A stretch of 64,000 bases of DNA, from assembly GCF_024298925.1 (NCBI RefSeq), contig NZ_CP101283.1, forward strand, positions 1,486,001-1,550,000, written 5' to 3'. The position numbers and the translations under genes were made by a program. The notes under the pieces are model-generated. The model searched no databases and had not been told where the DNA came from. It worked only from the letters and a program-made list of their open reading frames with translations. Every line of letters starts with the position of its first letter. Position 1 is the first letter of the stretch. The DNA comes from Phenylobacterium sp. LH3H17 (lineage in GTDB: Bacteria; Pseudomonadota; Alphaproteobacteria; Caulobacterales; Caulobacteraceae). Below, piece by piece: positions 23,766-35,069 of the stretch.

Positions 23766-24433
23766 CCCTTGCGACTCCTGTTCATACGCCCGCACCCGCA
23801 CAGGGCCGAGAGGTCGTGTCGACCCTAACTATGCGCTCAATCCCTTATTAGCGGTTGAAGGCGGCGCGAGGGAGGCGAAACCTCCAGTCTGGCTCGTGCT
23901 TGTCGGGCGGCCGATTGTTCCCGCCCCCGGTACGGGCCGCCCAGCGTTCGTCGCGCCTGGCGCGTGAAATCGTTCTGGCGTGTCCAGGGGCCTATGCATA
24001 GGGTCGCGCCGCGTCGGCCCCGCGGCGGGTCTTCCAGCGGCGGGCGCATTCGTCCAAGTGTGGGGGGTGCGATGGCTCGCCGCATGCAGGCGACAACCAG
24101 GGGACCAGCATGACGCCTCGACACCCTTCCAAGCTGTTCGCGTGGCTGGCGCTGGCCGTCCTAATCCCTGCTGTGGTGCTCATTCTGGCCGGATTCCGCG
24201 TCGGGGGAGGCGGGGAGATCTGCCTGCGGCAGAAAGTCGCCAGTGACTTGCGTGGAGAATCTAGTAAATGCATGTCAATCACGCGAGTATACTCTTTATT
24301 AACTGAACAAAAATTAACCAGATCGCTTAAGGGCAATGTAAACGCGGCCATCTATCAATCTCTCAACAGATTAGTGTCGAGCGTGTCTGAAGGGCCGATC
24401 CCTTCAGGATTGCTTGACCTGCGGAGAGGTCAT
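23766..24433. other. 668-base intergenic region before the RTX beta-helix gene
   Basis: Bases 24110-24250 read as a plausible signal-anchor start ([20 protein letters not shown]) in frame with the RTX gene. From about 24250 to 24420 the DNA becomes AT-rich and codon bias is lost, as in a promoter region. Two ATTAAC copies (24298-24303 and 24313-24318) and an inverted repeat (24388-24406) lie in that part. A GGAGG-CGAAA-CCTCC hairpin sits near 23870. No other gene is visible. Confidence 0.5.
24388..24406. promoter_or_regulatory. Inverted repeat before the RTX gene
   Basis: TGAAGGG-CCGAT-CCCTTCA is a perfect seven-base stem with a five-base loop, ending 27 bases before the preferred ATG of the RTX gene. 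It could be an operator or a hairpin in the mRNA leader. There is no T run. Confidence 0.35.
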
Positions 24434-26449
<2,016 letters not shown>

Positions 26450-26498
26450 TCGGGCCGAGATCGGCGCCATCGCCGAGACCCAGCCATTCGAACACCTG

Positions 26499-26528
26499 AG
26501 AGCCCGCCGGTTACAACCGGCGGGCTCT
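26499..26528 (+). terminator. Strong hairpin after the RTX gene
   Basis: AGAGCCCGCCGGTT pairs perfectly with AACCGGCGGGCTCT over 14 bases, about 50 bases after the RTX stop. Only a short TCTTGG follows, so it is either a weak intrinsic terminator or an mRNA 3' protector. Confidence 0.6.
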
Positions 26529-26597
26529 TGGCGGTTGTGGGGCCTTCAACACGCCGCATTCGCAATTCATGGATCGTGCGCCGGCGATCCGGTTCAT

Positions 26598-26613
26598 TGG
26601 CACGTAAAATGCA
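26598..26613 (+). promoter_or_regulatory. Near-consensus sigma-54 (-24/-12) promoter before the export/exosortase operon
   Basis: TGGCACGTAAAATGCA matches the consensus TGGCAC-N5-TTGCW at all but one important base (ATGCA for TTGCA), with GG-N10-GC spacing. It lies about 117 bases before the barrel-protein start. An inverted repeat (GGATCG at 26571-26576 and CGATCC at 26585-26590) sits just upstream. This is the best promoter match I see in the window. Confidence 0.55.
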
Positions 26614-26730
26614 AACCGCCTCCCGGCGGCCAGTATCGTCCGTCTCCAATGCGCCTTCCCTGGATTGGCGTTATCTGTCAGTTAGCTTCGGTCCGCCATC
26701 ATGCATGCGGGTTCATTGGGGGCGTTTCAC

Positions 26731-27921
26731 ATGGCGAAGAGGGCCCTTGCCTTCGCTTTACTAATCGGTTCCAGCACGCTGGCCTTTCCGGCGGCCGCGC
26801 AGGTCACCAGAAATCTGAGTGGAAGCCTCGGGCTTGGCGTCGTGACTGACTCCAACGTCGCGCGCACCAGCGACGCGGTCGCGGCGCTGCGGGGTATCGA
26901 ACAGCGGGACACCATTCTGACCCCCAGCGCCACTATCGACTGGACGCAGCCGGTCGGGCGCAACTCCGTGTTCCTGCGCGGCCAAGTCGGCTACCAGATC
27001 TACGAGAAGAACACCGAGCTGAGCGACGATGTGGTCGACCTCCAGGGTGGCGTAGGCACCCGGATCGGACCGTGCCAGGGCACGCTGCTGGGGTCGTTCA
27101 GCCGGCGACAGCGCGATATCCAAGACCTCGGGATTCCCGATCCCAGAGTTCAGCAGGACACCCGAGCGATTCAACTCGACGAGTCCTGCGGCCTGACGAG
27201 CAATTTCGGGGTCCAGGTGGGCGTCGGGCAGACCTGGGGCGAGTCCAGTGGCGCCATCGACGATGTCGACTACGACACCAAGACGGTCAATGTGGGCATG
27301 GTCTTCCGTAGTTCGACCCTCGGCGAGGCGTCGATCTTCTACTCGCACAGCGAGACGGACTATACGAACGCCCTCCTGCCCGCGGCTGCGAGCGGCTACG
27401 AGCAAGATAGCGTCGGACTTCGCTACACTCGCAAGGTGGGCTCGCGGATCACCGGTACGGTGGCGGTCTCGCAGTCCAACGTCGAGGCGAAGAGCGCTGT
27501 CCCGGGACTTTCTAGCGACTATTCCGGCGTGAGCTACGCCGTGGAACTCCAATACCGGGCGTCATCGCGGCTGGAACTCAATCTGCTGCTGAACCGCGAA
27601 GTCAATCCTTCGGTCCAGGCGGGAGGTCTCTACGGCATCTACCAGACCATCGAGGCCAACGGCTCCTACCAGATCGGCACACGCCTGACCTACTCGCTGG
27701 CAGTAAGCCGTCGCGACAATGAGGCGAAAGGGGTGTTGATCGCAGCGGTACCCACGCTCACGGAGTCGCGCTCCGACGAGTTGCGGACGGGGCTGCGGTT
27801 CCAGCAAAGCGAACGGCTCTCTTTCATGCTGGACGCCTCCCACACTAAATACGACGCTAACGATCCCATGTTTGACTATTCCGCCACGCGTGTTGGGCTG
27901 ACGACGAGCCTGAACTTCTGA
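26731..27921 (+). CDS. Outer-membrane beta-barrel protein of an exopolysaccharide operon
   Basis: A 396-residue protein with a signal peptide (residues 1-24, cleavage near AAAQ) and many alternating amphipathic strands ending in SLNF, with the final Phe usual for Bam-inserted barrels. It resembles the VpsM/PEP-CTERM-associated outer-membrane proteins placed first in exosortase-linked polysaccharide operons. Its likely role is to form or support the outer-membrane exit. It starts the operon barrel-Wza-Wzc-CpsD-exosortase-EpsI. ATG 26731 follows GGGGGCG; ATG 26701 is an alternative. Confidence 0.75.
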   Translation: MAKRALAFALLIGSSTLAFPAAAQVTRNLSGSLGLGVVTDSNVARTSDAVAALRGIEQRDTILTPSATIDWTQPVGRNSVFLRGQVGYQIYEKNTELSDDVVDLQGGVGTRIGPCQGTLLGSFSRRQRDIQDLGIPDPRVQQDTRAIQLDESCGLTSNFGVQVGVGQTWGESSGAIDDVDYDTKTVNVGMVFRSSTLGEASIFYSHSETDYTNALLPAAASGYEQDSVGLRYTRKVGSRITGTVAVSQSNVEAKSAVPGLSSDYSGVSYAVELQYRASSRLELNLLLNREVNPSVQAGGLYGIYQTIEANGSYQIGTRLTYSLAVSRRDNEAKGVLIAAVPTLTESRSDELRTGLRFQQSERLSFMLDASHTKYDANDPMFDYSATRVGLTTSLNF

Positions 27922-27939
27922 GATTGACGAGAACTGGCC

Positions 27940-28779
27940 ATGTATATTCGTACGACACTGATTAAGCTTGCGGTCGCGCTCTCTCTGCTGATCGCGGCCC
28001 CCGCGCTGGCGCAACAGCCGTCGGCAAACGTCCCCGCGGTGCTCCCCTTGACTGGGGCCAAGGAGGCTCAAGCGCCGTCGGCGACCGACGAATATCTCAT
28101 CGGACCGGAAGACGTCATCGAGGTGGAGGTGGTCGGCCTGCCGGATCGCACCCGTACGAAGGTCTATACGGACGGCACCATCCAACTCAACCTACTGGGC
28201 AAGGTCCAGGTCGCCGGGCAGACTCCCCGGCAGGTCGGCGGTCAACTCGCCAATCTGCTGAAGGCCGGCGGTTACTACGCCAATCCGACCATCAACGTCG
28301 AGGTAGTCTCGTTCGCCAGCCGGTATGTCACCGTGCTGGGCGCGGTCTCGGCGCCGGGCCTTGTTCCGATGAATCGGGCTTATCGCCTCTCGGAGATCCT
28401 GGCCCGGGTTGGCGGCATGGCCGGCACGGCAGCGGACTATCTGGTCGTCCGGCCGGAAAATGGACCTGAGGCCCGCTACTCGGTCAAGGAGTTGGCCACG
28501 GGGGACGCCACCAAGGATCCTTTTGTTCAGGCCGGTGACAAGATCTTCGCGCCCATCGCCGACGTCTTCTACATCTCAGGCCAGGTGCGCGCGCCCGGTT
28601 CTTATCCAATCAGCTCCGGCATGACCGTCGCCCAGGCGATCGCCAAGAGCGGCGGACTGACAGAGTCCGGCAATGGGAAGAAAGTCAACGTCATGCGTGC
28701 CGGCAAGAAGATCAAATTGGATGAAAACGCCAAGGTGCAGGCGGAAGATGTGCTCGTTATTAAGGAACGGCTGTTCTAA
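27940..28779 (+). CDS. Wza-like polysaccharide export protein
   Basis: A 279-residue periplasmic/outer-membrane protein with a signal peptide (about residues 1-24, ending PALAQQ). The poly_export domain follows (YLIGPEDVIEVEVVGLPDRTRT and TIQLNLLGKVQVAGQT), then an SLBB-type domain (VTVLGAVSAPGLVPM and FYISGQVRAPGSYPI). It is shorter than E. coli Wza (379 residues), lacks the C-terminal amphipathic helix that forms the outer-membrane pore, and has no lipobox cysteine. The barrel protein upstream could supply the outer-membrane pore. Confidence 0.9.
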   Translation: MYIRTTLIKLAVALSLLIAAPALAQQPSANVPAVLPLTGAKEAQAPSATDEYLIGPEDVIEVEVVGLPDRTRTKVYTDGTIQLNLLGKVQVAGQTPRQVGGQLANLLKAGGYYANPTINVEVVSFASRYVTVLGAVSAPGLVPMNRAYRLSEILARVGGMAGTAADYLVVRPENGPEARYSVKELATGDATKDPFVQAGDKIFAPIADVFYISGQVRAPGSYPISSGMTVAQAIAKSGGLTESGNGKKVNVMRAGKKIKLDENAKVQAEDVLVIKERLF

Positions 28780-28806
28780 CGGCGGCAGCTCCTCCAAAGG
28801 TGTAAC

Positions 28807-30180
28807 ATGTCGATTACCCAATTCCTGCGGATCTTCTGGGCGCACAGGTGGCTGCCTTTCATTACGACCGGTTCGTCCCTCCTGGGCGCCCTGATCGTCG
28901 TGATGATCGTCGCCCCCAGCTATGAAGCCAATTCCCGAGTCATGCTCAATCTCCTGAAGCCTGACCCCGTGACCGGCGAGGTCATCGGAAACCGCACGGC
29001 TGACATCTACGTCCGCACCCAGATGGAGCTCATCAAGGACTACGGCGTCGCCGGCAAGGTCGTCGACAAGCTTGGCTGGATGAACGATCCCGGCTTGATG
29101 GCGCAATACCAGGCCTCCGGCACGACGTTCGACATGCGACGCTGGCTCGCCCAACGCATCATCGATGCGACCACCGTCAAGCAGGTCGCGGGGACGAACT
29201 TCCTGGAGATCGGCTTTCGCTCAGCGAGCCCGGAACAGGCGCGGGTGACGTCGGACGCACTGCGGGCCGCCTACCTGGAATCGGTCCTGGAATCGCGCCG
29301 GGAGGACGCCAACCGCAACGCGGAATGGTTCACGCAACAGGCGGCGAAGCTCCAGGAGCAGGTGCTGGCCGCCGATCAGGCGAAGACCGAGTACGAACGC
29401 GCAAATGGCATCATCATGCAGTCGGACAACACCGACGTAGACACGGCGCGGCTTCGCGCCCTGGCTGGCCAAGGCGCGGGAATCAGCATGGCCGCGCCGG
29501 TCGCCGCCGTCACGGCGACCCCTTCCGAAATGGCCCTGACGCAGCTTGACGCGCAGGCGTCCCAACTCTCCGCGATCCTGGGCCCAAACCATCCACAGAT
29601 GGCCGAGCTTAACAACCGGCGCTCCACGCTTATGAAGTTAGCGGCGCGGGAACGGGCGGCCCAGCAGTCGGCCGCCGCCGCCGCCTCCAGCGGCGCATCG
29701 CAGACCGCCGCGGCGATCGACCGAGCGGTGCAGACCCAGACCTCTCGCGTCATCGCAAAGCGCGACAAGATCCAGCGGCTGACGCAGCTTCAGACGGAAG
29801 TGAACATGCGCCGCGAACAGCACAACCGGGCCGCGGCACGCGCAGCGGAGTACCGCCAAGAGGCGGCGGTGACCGATCCGGGCATGGCGCCCATGGGCAA
29901 TGCGGTGACGCCGCGCACGCCGACCTTCCCGAACATTCCTCTGATCCTGGGCGGCGCCACCGCGTTGGGATTTGTCATGGGCCTGATGGTGGCGCTGCTG
30001 CTGGAGCTCTTCGGCCGCCGGATTCGGAGCGTTGAAGACATGCGAGCCGCGTTCGACGTGCCCTTGCTGGCAGTCGTGAAGGCCACCGCGCCGGGGGCGC
30101 CGCGCCGGCCGACCACCGATCGACGCTCTCTGGCTGAAAGCGCCAGAATGCTAACCGGAAAGAGAGCGGTACGAGCGTGA
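28807..30180 (+). CDS. Wzc/GumC-like chain-length determinant (polysaccharide co-polymerase)
   Basis: 457 residues: an N-terminal membrane helix (about 17-40), a long periplasmic part rich in coiled coil (about 150-360), and a second helix near 377-400 (LILGGATALGFVMGLMVALL) followed by a short cytoplasmic tail. No kinase domain is fused; the ATPase partner is the next gene. It controls chain length and links the Wzy polymerase to the Wza-like exporter. Its GTGA end overlaps the start of the next gene, so the two are translationally coupled. Confidence 0.9.
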   Translation: MSITQFLRIFWAHRWLPFITTGSSLLGALIVVMIVAPSYEANSRVMLNLLKPDPVTGEVIGNRTADIYVRTQMELIKDYGVAGKVVDKLGWMNDPGLMAQYQASGTTFDMRRWLAQRIIDATTVKQVAGTNFLEIGFRSASPEQARVTSDALRAAYLESVLESRREDANRNAEWFTQQAAKLQEQVLAADQAKTEYERANGIIMQSDNTDVDTARLRALAGQGAGISMAAPVAAVTATPSEMALTQLDAQASQLSAILGPNHPQMAELNNRRSTLMKLAARERAAQQSAAAAASSGASQTAAAIDRAVQTQTSRVIAKRDKIQRLTQLQTEVNMRREQHNRAAARAAEYRQEAAVTDPGMAPMGNAVTPRTPTFPNIPLILGGATALGFVMGLMVALLLELFGRRIRSVEDMRAAFDVPLLAVVKATAPGAPRRPTTDRRSLAESARMLTGKRAVRA

Positions 30181-30905
30181 ACCAGTCTGTTCTCAAACAG
30201 CAGAACGCGATCGCGTCCGCCGGGGTCACCATGGCCGAAGCCGAGCCGCAAGCCGCCGCGCCCCTGACCTTTGCCCTATCGAGCGCATTGGCGACGATTT
30301 CGGAGCCGAGCAAGGAGCAGGCGGAGTCGATCCGCGTCCTCCGCACCCATGTCATGGCCCAACACGTCGACCAGGGGCGACGCGCCTTGTCGATCTGCGC
30401 GGTCAACCCAGACGCGGGTTGCACGCTGGTGGCGGCCAACCTAGCGGTCGCGTTGTCGCAGATCGGCGTGAAGACGCTGCTGATCGACGGCGACCTGCGC
30501 AATCCGGGCATCGAGGGCCTCATCAGGCCGAGCCGCCCGGTCGCTGGATTGCAGCAGTGCCTGAGTGCGGAGGACGGCGACTTCAGCGCGTTCATCCAGC
30601 AGGACGTTCTGCCTGACCTCTCGGTCATGTATTCGGGAGGCGTCCCGCCCAATCCGCAGGAGTTATTGGCCGGCGACCGGTTCAAGACCCTGATGGACCA
30701 GTGCCTGCGCGACTTCCAGATGACCATCATCGATACGCCGCCGGCCATGAGCTGCGCCGACTCCCGCCGCGTAAGCAGCGTCGTCGGCTACAGTGTGGTT
30801 GTCGCCCGACAGCACCAGAGCCGGATCACCGATATCGGCACCTTGATCGCCCAGCTCCAACAGGACGGAGCAAAGGTCGTCGGAACGGTCCTAAGAGAGG
30901 TCTGA
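30177..30905 (+). CDS. CpsD/HfsB-like P-loop protein with degenerate Walker A
   Basis: A 242-residue protein with the BY-kinase/MinD fold. Walker A' LLIDGDLRNPG (residues 101-111) and Walker B MTIIDTPPA (182-190) are intact. However, the Walker A loop reads NPDAGCTL (77-84), where active kinases have PGEGKST: the essential lysine is Cys82. The C-terminus (TVLREV) has no tyrosine cluster. It is therefore probably a non-kinase or weakly nucleotide-binding partner of the Wzc-like protein. It starts at GTG 30177, overlapping the previous gene by four bases. Confidence 0.85.
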   Translation: MNQSVLKQQNAIASAGVTMAEAEPQAAAPLTFALSSALATISEPSKEQAESIRVLRTHVMAQHVDQGRRALSICAVNPDAGCTLVAANLAVALSQIGVKTLLIDGDLRNPGIEGLIRPSRPVAGLQQCLSAEDGDFSAFIQQDVLPDLSVMYSGGVPPNPQELLAGDRFKTLMDQCLRDFQMTIIDTPPAMSCADSRRVSSVVGYSVVVARQHQSRITDIGTLIAQLQQDGAKVVGTVLREV

Positions 30906-30908
30906 TCG

Positions 30909-31784
30909 GTGACGGCAGTTTCCAGTACGTCCGGTCCAGGCGCACTCCCTCATTGGACGTTCTGGGCCTTGGCCCTGGGACTGGCGGTGCTCGCCATTCC
31001 GACGATCATCACCTTGGGAAACCAGGAGTGGTCGCGTGATTCCGGCGCCCATGGCCCGCTGGTGCTCGGCACCGCCGCCTGGCTCTTCTGGCGCGCGCGG
31101 GGCGAGTTCCGGGATGCTGCGACTGAGGGCGCGCGCTGGCTGACGACGCTCGGCTTCCTGCTGGCGCTGCCCATGTACGTGTTCGGGCGGGCCTATGGCT
31201 TCATCAGCCTCGAGGTGGCGGGTCTATACGGCGTCTTCGTCTCGATGCTGCACGCCGAGTTCGGCCTCAAGGCCCTGTTCAAGAACTGGTTCCCGATCTT
31301 CTACCTGGCCTTCCTCATCCCGCCGCCCGGCTGGCTGATGGACGACCTCACCGCGCCGCTGAAGCTGTTCGCCTCGTGGGTGGCCACCGACGGCCTGCAG
31401 TTCTTCGGCCTGCCGATCTCCCGCGAGGGCGTCACCCTGATCGTCGGTCACTATCAGTTGCTGGTCGAGGATGCGTGTTCGGGAATGAACTCCCTCACCG
31501 GCCTGGTGGCCATCAGCCTGTTCTATATCTATCTTCTTCGGAACGCCTCCTGGCGCTACTCGCTGTTCCTGGCCTGCTTCGTCATTCCGATAGCCGTGGC
31601 GGCCAATATCGTGCGGATCGTGATCCTGGTGCTGCTTACCTATTTCTTCGGCGATGCGGTGGCCCAGGGCTTCCTCCACCAGGCGGCCGGCCTGGTGCTC
31701 TTCGCCACGTCGCTCAGCCTGGTGTTCGTCATCGACAACCTGGCTTCGCGCTTCTGGCCGCGCGCTAAGGGACAGCCGGCATGA
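30909..31784 (+). CDS. Exosortase (XrtV-like)
   Basis: A 291-residue membrane protease-transpeptidase that cleaves PEP-CTERM signals at the inner membrane, often before attachment to a glycan. About eight helices are visible. The catalytic residues are in their usual contexts: Cys190 in DACSGMNSL, Arg236 in NIVRIV and His257 in FLHQAAG. It is encoded three bases after the CpsD-like gene and overlaps epsI by four bases (ATGA). I class it as V-type from the nearby accessory-like gene and PEPxxW substrate. GTG 30909 is the start. Confidence 0.9.
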   Translation: MTAVSSTSGPGALPHWTFWALALGLAVLAIPTIITLGNQEWSRDSGAHGPLVLGTAAWLFWRARGEFRDAATEGARWLTTLGFLLALPMYVFGRAYGFISLEVAGLYGVFVSMLHAEFGLKALFKNWFPIFYLAFLIPPPGWLMDDLTAPLKLFASWVATDGLQFFGLPISREGVTLIVGHYQLLVEDACSGMNSLTGLVAISLFYIYLLRNASWRYSLFLACFVIPIAVAANIVRIVILVLLTYFFGDAVAQGFLHQAAGLVLFATSLSLVFVIDNLASRFWPRAKGQPA

Positions 31785-32482
31785 GCACGCGTAGGAATCT
31801 GTTGATCGCCGGGGCCTGTTTCGGGGCAGGTGCGCTCTCTTACGGGCTGAAGCCGCGCAAGCGACTCTCGCTGCTGGGCTCGGCGAAGATGGAGGCTATC
31901 GTGCCGGTGACCATCCCCGGATGGTCGGCCGAGCTCTCGGAAGGCATGGTCAAGCCGAAGACCGAAGGCCTGGCCGCCGAGCTTTATGACGAGGTCGTCC
32001 AGCGCACCTACAAGGGCGATACGGACGGCGCCGACGTCATGCTGCTCATCGCCTATGGCGGGATGCAGAGCGACCTCCTGCAACTCCACAGGCCCGAGGT
32101 CTGCTACCCGGCTCTGGGCTTCGCCATCCGTTCGAAGAAGGCCTCCACTGTCCGGCTGCCAGGCGGCACGGCCCTGCCCGTGGTGCGCCTCGTCGCGGTC
32201 GCGGGCGATCGCCAGGAGAACGTGGTGTATTGGACCCGGGTCGGCGAGGCCCTGCCGACCAACAACGCCGACCAAAGAGAGATCATCCTGGAGACGTCGT
32301 TCAAGGGGCTGATCCCCGACGGCGTGCTGGTCCGCAGCTCGATCGTGCACGATGACGCCGATGAGGCCTTCGCGGTTCTCGACCGCTTCATCCCCACCAT
32401 GCTGTCCGCCGTCGCGGCCGACAGCCGCCGCGCCCTGATCGGCTCCAATCCCGCCAAGGTGATGCGCCTGGCCGGGGTCTAG
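31781..32482 (+). CDS. EpsI domain protein
   Basis: A 233-residue protein with an N-terminal signal or anchor that starts with twin-Arg-like RRNLLIAG. The EpsI domain follows, with TIPGWSAEL, a YGGMQSDLLQLHRPEVCYPALGF block and VVYWTRVG. EpsI is routinely found beside or fused to exosortases and is needed for exopolysaccharide production in methylotrophs; its biochemical function is not established. It is the last gene of the operon begun at 26731. Confidence 0.9.
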   Translation: MSTRRNLLIAGACFGAGALSYGLKPRKRLSLLGSAKMEAIVPVTIPGWSAELSEGMVKPKTEGLAAELYDEVVQRTYKGDTDGADVMLLIAYGGMQSDLLQLHRPEVCYPALGFAIRSKKASTVRLPGGTALPVVRLVAVAGDRQENVVYWTRVGEALPTNNADQREIILETSFKGLIPDGVLVRSSIVHDDADEAFAVLDRFIPTMLSAVAADSRRALIGSNPAKVMRLAGV

Positions 32483-32594
32483 GCGCTCGACGCCACAGTC
32501 CAAACCGACGGCTCGGCCTGCGATAAAACGCGCGGCGCGGGTGGCGGAAGTTGTGTGACGCGCGGTCTCGAGGGCGCTATCGAGGAACGCTCTA

Positions 32595-33776
32595 GTGGCG
32601 AGGTTAGGCGTTTTGGCTATCGATTCGGCGATCAGGCGCGCGGAGACGGGTTCGCGAGCGGGGGGCGACGGGTTCGCGAGCCTGGTCCATGCGGCCGATT
32701 GGTATGATCGCTGGTTGCGGACACAGGCCTTTCCGCTGTGGTGGGAGGCCGGCGCGGACCGCCAGCGGGGCGGCTTCTTCGAAGGCTTGAGCATCGAGGG
32801 CCAGCCACGCCCGGCGCCGCGGCGCGCCCGGGTCCAGGGCCGCCAGGCCTTCGTATACGCCACCGCCGGCCTGCTGGGTTGGGACGGGCCGTGGCGTGAG
32901 GCCGCCTGGCACGGGATGGACTTCTTCCTCGACCGGTTCGCCCGGCCCGACGGCCTGTTCCGCACCCTGGTGGGGCCGGACGGCGAGGTGCTCGACGACA
33001 CGGCCATGCTGTACGACCAGGCCTTCGCGCTGCTTGGCACGGCCACCCTGCACCAGGCCGATCCCCGGGGCGGCGAACTGGCGCAGGTGGCGCGCGACGT
33101 TCGCGAGGGTCTCGAGGCCATGCGCCATCCCGCTGGCGGCTATCGCGAGAACATCGCCCATCCCTTCCAGGCCAACGCCCACATGCATCTGTTGGAAGGC
33201 GCGATGGCCTGGGCCGAACTGGTAGGCGGCGACTGGGAGGCCATGGTCGACGAGATCGTCGAGATGGCGCTCAGCGTCTTCATCGATCCAAAGGGCGGCT
33301 TCCTGCGGGAGTTCTTCGACGCCGAGTGGCGGCTGGCCGACGGCGATGACGGCCGGCTGGTCGAGCCCGGCCACCAGTTCGAGTGGGCCTGGCTGATGGA
33401 CCGTCACGCAAAGCGGCGCGGCGACCCGCGGGCCGCGAAGGCGGCCTTGGGGCTCTATGCGGCCGGCCGACGGGGCGTCGATCCCGCGCGCGGCGTGGCT
33501 GTCAACGAGCTGTGGGACGACTTCAGCCCCCGCGACGCCACCGCGCGCCTGTGGCCGCAGACCGAGCACCTGAAGGCGACCCTGCTTTTCGACGGGGAGG
33601 CCGCATCCCTCGCGGCCGCCCAGGCCTTGCGGCGCTACCTGGACACGCCGACGCCCGGCGCCTGGCGCGACAAGTTGCGGGCTGACGGGACCTTCGTCGA
33701 AGAGCCCGCGCCGGCCACCTCGTTCTACCATATCCTCGGCGCCTGCCTTGAGCTGTTCAAGGTCACGGGACGCTAG
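32595..33776 (+). CDS. AGE family epimerase/isomerase
   Basis: 393 residues with an alpha/alpha-barrel of the N-acylglucosamine 2-epimerase family: RQAFVYATAGLLG, AMLYDQAFALL, PFQANAHMHLLEGAMAWAE and PGHQFEWAWLM, with the conserved catalytic histidines. Members interconvert GlcNAc/ManNAc or isomerise mannose and related sugars. In this position it should supply a sugar precursor to the locus. GTG 32595 follows GAGGA by seven bases. The stop is followed directly by the ATG of the dehydrogenase. Confidence 0.85.
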   Translation: MARLGVLAIDSAIRRAETGSRAGGDGFASLVHAADWYDRWLRTQAFPLWWEAGADRQRGGFFEGLSIEGQPRPAPRRARVQGRQAFVYATAGLLGWDGPWREAAWHGMDFFLDRFARPDGLFRTLVGPDGEVLDDTAMLYDQAFALLGTATLHQADPRGGELAQVARDVREGLEAMRHPAGGYRENIAHPFQANAHMHLLEGAMAWAELVGGDWEAMVDEIVEMALSVFIDPKGGFLREFFDAEWRLADGDDGRLVEPGHQFEWAWLMDRHAKRRGDPRAAKAALGLYAAGRRGVDPARGVAVNELWDDFSPRDATARLWPQTEHLKATLLFDGEAASLAAAQALRRYLDTPTPGAWRDKLRADGTFVEEPAPATSFYHILGACLELFKVTGR

Positions 33777-35066
33777 ATGCCGCAGAATCCCTTCACCCGG
33801 ACGCCCGCCAGGATCTGCGTGATCGGCCTGGGCTATGTGGGCCTGCCGCTGGCCGTGGCGCTGGCGGCCAAGTTCGAGGTCGTGGGCTTCGACATCGGGA
33901 CCGAGCGAATCGCCGAGCTGCGGGCGGGAATCGACCGGACCCTGGAGGTGACCGCCGAGGAGCTCGCCGCCGCGAACGGCCTGGGCTTCACCGACGACGA
34001 GGCCGGTCTGACCGGCTGCAACGTGTTCATCGTCACCGTGCCGACGCCGATCGACCGCCACAAGCGGCCCGACCTGCGGGCGCTGCTGGCGGCCAGCGCG
34101 ACGGTCGGGCGCAACATCGCCAAGGGCGGCGTGGCGATATTCGAATCCACCGTCTATCCGGGCGCCACCGAGGAAGACTGTGTGCCGGTGATCGAGGCGC
34201 TGTCGGGCCTCACCTTCAACCGTGACTTCTTCGCCGGCTACAGCCCCGAGCGGGCCAATCCGGGCGACCGGGAACACCGCCTTTCCAGCATCATCAAGGT
34301 CACGGCCGGCTCGACCGCGGAGGCCGCCGACTTCGTCGACGCCCTCTACAGCGCCGTGGTGCCCGCAGGCACTCACCGGGCCAGCTCCATCAAGGTGGCG
34401 GAGGCCGCCAAGGTGATCGAGAACACCCAGCGCGACCTGAATATCGCGCTGATCAACGAGTTCGCCCTGATCTTCAATCGGTTGGGCATCGACACCCAGG
34501 AGGTGCTGGACGCCGCCGGGACCAAGTGGAATTTCCTGCCTTTCCGGCCGGGCCTGGTGGGCGGCCACTGCATCGGGGTCGATCCCTACTACCTGACTCA
34601 CCGAGCCGAGGATGCGGGCTACCACCCCCAGGTGATTCTGGCCGGGCGGCGGATCAATGACGGCATGGGCGGCTACATCGCCCAGGAGTTGATCAAGACC
34701 ATGATCCGGCGCGAGATCCAGGTGCGCGGCGCGCGGGTTCTGGTGATGGGCCTGACTTTCAAGGAGAACTGCCCGGACCTGCGCAACACCCGGGTGATCG
34801 ACATCGTCCGCGAGCTGGCCGACTACGAGGTGGCCGTCGACGTGTACGAGCCCTGGGCCGACCCGGCCGAGGCCGAGCAAGAGTACGGGGTCGCGCCGGT
34901 GGCGGAGCTGCAGGCCGGCGCCTATGACGCCGTCGTCCTGGCCGTTGCCCATTCCCAGTTCCGCGAGATGGGGTTGGCGGCGATCCGAAGCTTGGGCAAG
35001 CCGAACGCGATCCTCTACGACGTCAAGGGCATGTTCCCGAAGGGCTCGGCCGATCTTCGGCTCTAG
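33777..35066 (+). CDS. UDP-sugar 6-dehydrogenase, TviB/WbpA type
   Basis: 429 residues. [16 protein letters not shown] is the NAD-binding loop; [26 protein letters not shown] and SPERANPGD are typical; the catalytic Cys265 lies in [27 protein letters not shown] sequence closes the dehydrogenase fold. TviB-type enzymes oxidise UDP-GlcNAc or UDP-GalNAc to the uronic acid, so the polymer probably contains an N-acetylhexosaminuronate. It follows the AGE epimerase with no spacer. Confidence 0.9.
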   Translation: MPQNPFTRTPARICVIGLGYVGLPLAVALAAKFEVVGFDIGTERIAELRAGIDRTLEVTAEELAAANGLGFTDDEAGLTGCNVFIVTVPTPIDRHKRPDLRALLAASATVGRNIAKGGVAIFESTVYPGATEEDCVPVIEALSGLTFNRDFFAGYSPERANPGDREHRLSSIIKVTAGSTAEAADFVDALYSAVVPAGTHRASSIKVAEAAKVIENTQRDLNIALINEFALIFNRLGIDTQEVLDAAGTKWNFLPFRPGLVGGHCIGVDPYYLTHRAEDAGYHPQVILAGRRINDGMGGYIAQELIKTMIRREIQVRGARVLVMGLTFKENCPDLRNTRVIDIVRELADYEVAVDVYEPWADPAEAEQEYGVAPVAELQAGAYDAVVLAVAHSQFREMGLAAIRSLGKPNAILYDVKGMFPKGSADLRL

Positions 35067-35069
35067 GGC

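Noticed and set aside
32604..34952. Long open frame (about 780 codons) on the minus strand
   Set aside because: It runs antisense across both the AGE epimerase and the UDP-sugar dehydrogenase, each with firm motifs.
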